Below, piece by piece: positions 5,835-8,684 of a DNA stretch of 8,684 nucleotides (positions are counted from its first letter, which is position 1; every line of letters starts with the position of its first letter). The notes under the pieces were generated by a model. It did no database searches, was not told the DNA's origin, and saw nothing but the letters and a program-made list of their open reading frames with translations. The stretch comes from Thermoleophilia bacterium. GTDB lineage: Bacteria > Actinomycetota > Thermoleophilia > Gaiellales > SKUG01. The translations under genes were made by a program, and so were the position numbers. Where the stretch lies: NCBI GenBank assembly GCA_025964405.1, contig JAOPYW010000158.1, forward strand, positions 1-8,684, in the 5' to 3' direction.

Positions 5835-6188
5835 ATGGGTCGACGCCTCCTCACCGCCTGGGAATCGATGCCGCCGCGCCGGCAGGTGCTGGTGGGCGCG
5901 CCGACGATGTTCGTGCTGCTGCTCGTGGTGCACCTCGTGGGGTTTCCGCACCTCACGTTCGCGCGCTCGTGCGCCTACGCGATCATGGAAGCGGTGCCGC
6001 TCGCGCTGGTCGTGACCTACGCGACGCAGGTGGAGCTGGTGCGGCGCGAGAACGCCACCGGTGACGCGGAACCCGGGGCGCAGCAGTCGCACCCCGCCGA
6101 CATCGGCATCGACGGCGACATCGCGCCGGATCCCGCACCGACCACGCCCGGCGCCCCGAACTCCGGCGCCGGCCAGGGCATCGAGTAG
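5835..6188 (+). CDS. Small two-helix membrane protein, function unknown
   Basis: A 117-residue protein. A basic N-terminus (GRRLLTAW...PPRR) precedes two hydrophobic helices (about 18-36 and 45-65), joined by a short turn around GFPHLTF. A polar, acidic, Pro/Gly-rich C-terminal tail (about 72-117) is probably disordered and, by the positive-inside rule, cytoplasmic. I do not recognise a family. The ATG is preceded by a -10-like hexamer at leaderless spacing. The gene diverges from rocF across a 92-bp gap. Its last 172 bases, encoding most of the tail, overlap on the opposite strand the end of the DUF1996 gene. A small CGGG-TCGAG-CCCG hairpin (6189-6201) directly follows the stop but is too short to call a terminator. 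Confidence 0.6.
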   Translation: MGRRLLTAWESMPPRRQVLVGAPTMFVLLLVVHLVGFPHLTFARSCAYAIMEAVPLALVVTYATQVELVRRENATGDAEPGAQQSHPADIGIDGDIAPDPAPTTPGAPNSGAGQGIE

Positions 6189-7048
6189 CGGGTCGAGCCC
6201 GAGCTCAGCTCCCCACAGTTGGCGGCCACCTCGATGCAGTTCCAGCGCAGCTGGCGGAGCGTCGGCTGCTGCCACGTGTTCCAGAAGTCGGCGTGCATGC
6301 CGGTCGCGCCGAGCCGGCCGCCGGCGAGCGTGATGCGGCTCGCGCCGCGCGGACGCACGGGCCAGGTGATGAGCAGCTGGAGCTGCATGACCGCGACGGG
6401 GTGGCTCGCGGGGCACGCACCCTTCGGCGACGCGTAGGCGAGGTGCGACCGGTGGTCGGCGGTGTCGAGGTCGCGTCCGTTCCAGCAGTCGGGGAACCGC
6501 ACCCAGGCGCCGAGGCGCTGGTCGGCGCGACAGGTGGTGGGCACGGTTCGGAGGTGGGGGTTCTGCACGGGGGCACCCGCGAGCGTGCGCGCGCGGCCGC
6601 CGACGCACTGCCAGTCGGTGACGCGCATCGACTGCGGGGCCGCGGCGCGCATGTCACCCGCGACCAGCTTGAGCCCGGCGGGCAGGGCGGCGGCCCGCGG
6701 CTTGGCGCCGCGCGTGTAGTAGGCGGCGAGCGACCCGCGCACGAGCCGACCGTCGACCTCGAGCGTCGGCGCCCAGTAGGAGGCGGTATCGGCGCGCAGG
6801 CGACAGCTGCTCGGGCTGCGGTGGAGCTGTGCAGCGGTCGAGGCGGCGGTCACGCCCCGAGCCCCGTAGAACTCGTGCCGGTGGCTCGCGCCGGCCTGGC
6901 CCGGGAACACGATCGGGTCGTCGCTGGCGACGTGGGTGCTCGCGCACTTCACGACGAACGAGGTCGCGTGGGCGGGTGACGGCGCGAACAGGCACCCGGC
7001 CACGCAGGCCAGGGGCGTCACGAAGCGGAGTCGAGTTCCCCAGCGCAT
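6017..7048 (-). CDS. Exported DUF1996-domain protein
   Basis: A 343-residue protein. An N-terminal export signal has arginines at 2, 6 and 8 and a hydrophobic core 9-22. Cleavage could be after AHA (28), or VAGC at 16-19 could act as a lipobox, so secreted versus lipoprotein is open. The DUF1996 domain (about 32-279) shows SHRHEFYGARG (55-65), SYWAPTLEVDG (90-100), RFPDCWNGRDLDTADHRSHLAY (184-205), CPASHPV and GMHADFWNTW. Histidines cluster in these motifs and several cysteines may form disulfides. The molecular function of the family is not known. The domain ends near NCG (277-279). The remaining ~57 codons are Ser/Pro/Cys-rich, unlike the family, and antisense to the 5835-6188 gene. The start ATG is 2 nt after the stop of the upstream gene, so the pair is co-transcribed. 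Confidence 0.85.
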   Translation of the reverse strand: MRWGTRLRFVTPLACVAGCLFAPSPAHATSFVVKCASTHVASDDPIVFPGQAGASHRHEFYGARGVTAASTAAQLHRSPSSCRLRADTASYWAPTLEVDGRLVRGSLAAYYTRGAKPRAAALPAGLKLVAGDMRAAAPQSMRVTDWQCVGGRARTLAGAPVQNPHLRTVPTTCRADQRLGAWVRFPDCWNGRDLDTADHRSHLAYASPKGACPASHPVAVMQLQLLITWPVRPRGASRITLAGGRLGATGMHADFWNTWQQPTLRQLRWNCIEVAANCGELSSGSTRYSMPWPAPEFGAPGVVGAGSGAMSPSMPMSAGCDCCAPGSASPVAFSRRTSSTCVA

Positions 7049-7050
7049 GG

Positions 7051-8684
7051 CTAGTAGACGCCGCCGTCGCCGGTGGTCGGCAGCGGCTTCGCGCCGGGGC
7101 AGCCGCGTGACGAGCCGGTGAACGGGAGCTTCACCGTGATGCGCGAGGCGTTGTCGCGCTCGTTCGATTCGTACATGACGTTGGTCGGGTCGGCGATGTG
7201 CACGTAGGCGAAGCAGCCGCGCAGGCCCTGCACGTCGATCCAGTTCTCGTTGTAGGTGGCGGGGTAGACGTCCGACCACCCGACCGACGCGCCGAGCGTC
7301 ACGCCCTTCGCCTTGAGGGACTGGTTGCACGCGGGATAGGTGACGCCGGGGGAGCGGCGCAGCCCGGGGCGCGTGTGCTTGAGGTCGCGGAGGCAGTAGA
7401 CGGTCTTGGGGCCGGTGCGGGCGAGCGCGACGGGGCGGCCGGTCGAGTCGAGGCGCCAGAGTTCCATGCGGGCGGCGCCGTTCCACTTCCAGTAGCGGTA
7501 CTGCCCGGGCACCGCCTTGAACAGGAGCTTGGCCCCTGTGGCGACCGCGACCGGGCGGCCCTGAACGCGGTGGAGCAGCTGCTTGGCGGCCATCGTGTAG
7601 CGGCCGGTGCGCGTGCCGTGGAGCGACGCGGGGCCGGCACCGACCGAGTTGAGCGAGTTGGCGGAGAAGAGCACGGTGCGGCCGTTGCGCTTCCCGAGTG
7701 ACAGGTTGAACGGGCGGCTCATCGTGAGGTTGGGGCAGCGGTAGGCGCGCACGTCGGGACCGAGGCACGGGTTGAGGGGGCGGGCGCGCGGGCCGGAGAG
7801 CGGATGCGCGTAGTGCCAGGTCCAGGTGGCGACGTCGGGCATGCTCGCGCGGGCGGGCTGGCCCTCGAAGGAGGCGATCGCCGGGCGCCACGACCAGGCG
7901 AGGGCGCCGGCATAGCCGAGCTGCGCGAACTGGCCGAGGCGGGTGGTCGCCTCGGCGTCATCGGCAGCGGTGAACCCGCCGATGAACACGGGCGCGTCGA
8001 CCCCCTCGGTGGCGACCAGGTTCGCGACGCTGCGGGTGAGCGCGGAGGTCGGTCCCTCGGTCGCGACGGTCTGGGGGTCGTAGGCGTCGAAGCCGAGCCC
8101 GGTCACCGTGTCGAGGCGGTCGACGCTCGACGGGCCGGCGACTGCGAGGGCTGCAGAGCCGGCGTGCACGGCCGCGACCTGCGGCGCGAGCGCGGCCCGG
8201 AGCTGCTCGGGCGCGACCGCGCCGGCGTCGAGCAGTCGGTCGGCGGACGACGTCAGCTCCCACCCCAGCACATGGGGGTTCGCGCGATAACGGGCGAACA
8301 TCGGCGTCAGGGCGCGGGCGAGCGCAGCCGACTGGGCCGGGTCGGTGAACCACGACGGGGGCAGCGACGTCGGCGTCGGGAACACGACCGGCAGGAGGTA
8401 GACGTCGTACTTGGCGGCGATGCGGGCGGCCGAGTCGAGGTCGCGCAGGGCGGTCGGCTCGATCCGCAGCGGCGTCTGGTCGGCGGCGCGGAAGACCGGT
8501 GAGGCGGTGCCGGAGAAGAGGTACCAGCGCACGACGCGCACGCCGCGCTCCGACATCGTGCGGAGCATCGAGTCGGTCTCGGCCTCGTCGGCGTGGATAC
8601 CCGCGATGCCGTTGCCGAAGTCGCGGTTGAGGTGCAGGAAGGGGACGTTCGCCCCGATCACCGACCAGCGGTCGGCGCCGGCCC
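7051..8684 (-). CDS. Glycoside-hydrolase-like TIM barrel fused to lysyl-oxidase-like domain (5' end outside window)
   Basis: Open from the window edge to the TAG at 7053-7051; 543 residues visible. A GTG at 8661-8659 falls inside the conserved opening WSVIGANVPFLHLNRDFG, so the start and any signal peptide lie beyond the window. Numbering from that GTG, residues 1-290 look like a GH5/cellulase-type barrel: GANVPFL, GVRVVRWYLFSG, YLLPVVF, PHVLGWEL, PVFIGGF and GYAGALAWSW. Where active members carry NE after the WEL strand and IGEF on strand 7, this protein has SS (138-139) and GG (228-229). Residues 297-515 resemble lysyl oxidase: an LGPD...CPNLTM opening, RMELW, TVYCLRD, WIDV and ESNERDN. The copper motif HxHWH is replaced by YRYWK (388-392). 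Six cysteines (299, 309, 423, 445, 483, 521) may form disulfides. Probably secreted; a binding or structural role is inferred. Confidence 0.8.
   Translation of the reverse strand, partial: AGADRWSVIGANVPFLHLNRDFGNGIAGIHADEAETDSMLRTMSERGVRVVRWYLFSGTASPVFRAADQTPLRIEPTALRDLDSAARIAAKYDVYLLPVVFPTPTSLPPSWFTDPAQSAALARALTPMFARYRANPHVLGWELTSSADRLLDAGAVAPEQLRAALAPQVAAVHAGSAALAVAGPSSVDRLDTVTGLGFDAYDPQTVATEGPTSALTRSVANLVATEGVDAPVFIGGFTAADDAEATTRLGQFAQLGYAGALAWSWRPAIASFEGQPARASMPDVATWTWHYAHPLSGPRARPLNPCLGPDVRAYRCPNLTMSRPFNLSLGKRNGRTVLFSANSLNSVGAGPASLHGTRTGRYTMAAKQLLHRVQGRPVAVATGAKLLFKAVPGQYRYWKWNGAARMELWRLDSTGRPVALARTGPKTVYCLRDLKHTRPGLRRSPGVTYPACNQSLKAKGVTLGASVGWSDVYPATYNENWIDVQGLRGCFAYVHIADPTNVMYESNERDNASRITVKLPFTGSSRGCPGAKPLPTTGDGGVY

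Noticed and set aside
5071..6015. 314-codon plus-strand frame
   Set aside because: Antisense to arginase, then out of frame through the 5835 gene; no recognisable domain.
7049..7891. In-frame upstream extension of the DUF1996 gene
   Set aside because: It lies wholly within the lysyl-oxidase-like gene in another frame and is Arg/Pro-rich; the signal peptide begins at the ATG at 7048.
8659..8661. GTG as the start of the barrel/LOX-like protein
   Set aside because: The frame stays open to the window edge and residues before it (DRWS) continue the conserved opening motif, so it is internal.
1..8684. CRISPR arrays, tRNA/rRNA genes, insertion sequences, phage attachment sites
   Set aside because: No regularly spaced repeats, cloverleaf-like segments, transposase motifs or terminal inverted repeats were seen on reading both strands.

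Overview
The window is very GC-rich, by eye about 70%, with almost no gene-free space; no stretch over 300 bases lacks a gene. The gene set points to a high-GC actinomycetote, possibly a Solirubrobacterales/Patulibacter-like member of Thermoleophilia: a MarP-type protease, an OmpR-family pair like RegX3-SenX3, secreted lysyl-oxidase-like and DUF1996 proteins, TANNNT-like -10 hexamers and a probable leaderless start. Placement at class level is inference.

Left (1-602, +): the 3' end of an Ala/Gly-rich protein with a C-terminus rich in H-x-H motifs; no family recognised.

Centre-left (689-4123, +): a compact operon. A PhoB/RegX3-type response regulator overlaps a soluble PAS-HisKA-HATPase kinase. 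The kinase stop overlaps the start of clpS, and 18 nt later comes a membrane-anchored MarP-like serine protease. An 11-bp-period direct repeat resembling a Pho box lies just upstream of a -10 hexamer and a probable leaderless ATG. The operon ends at a perfect 10-bp stem-loop. The set joins signal transduction, N-degron delivery to Clp protease and periplasmic-side proteolysis, suggesting an envelope or nutrient-stress unit.

Centre-right (4195-5834): on the minus strand lie a small multi-pass membrane protein of unknown function and a well-conserved arginase (rocF). rocF has a Shine-Dalgarno sequence, a candidate -10 and a leader inverted repeat. A small two-helix membrane protein is transcribed divergently from rocF (5835-6188, +).

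Right (6017-8684, -): two genes 2 nt apart. The upstream one, cut by the window edge, encodes a glycoside-hydrolase-like TIM barrel fused to a lysyl-oxidase-like domain. By motif reading, both domains seem to have lost their catalytic or metal-binding residues, so it may be a double pseudoenzyme. The second encodes an exported DUF1996 protein whose last ~57 codons lie antisense to the end of the 5835-6188 gene. This right-hand pair, probably acting outside the cell, is the most unusual part of the window.
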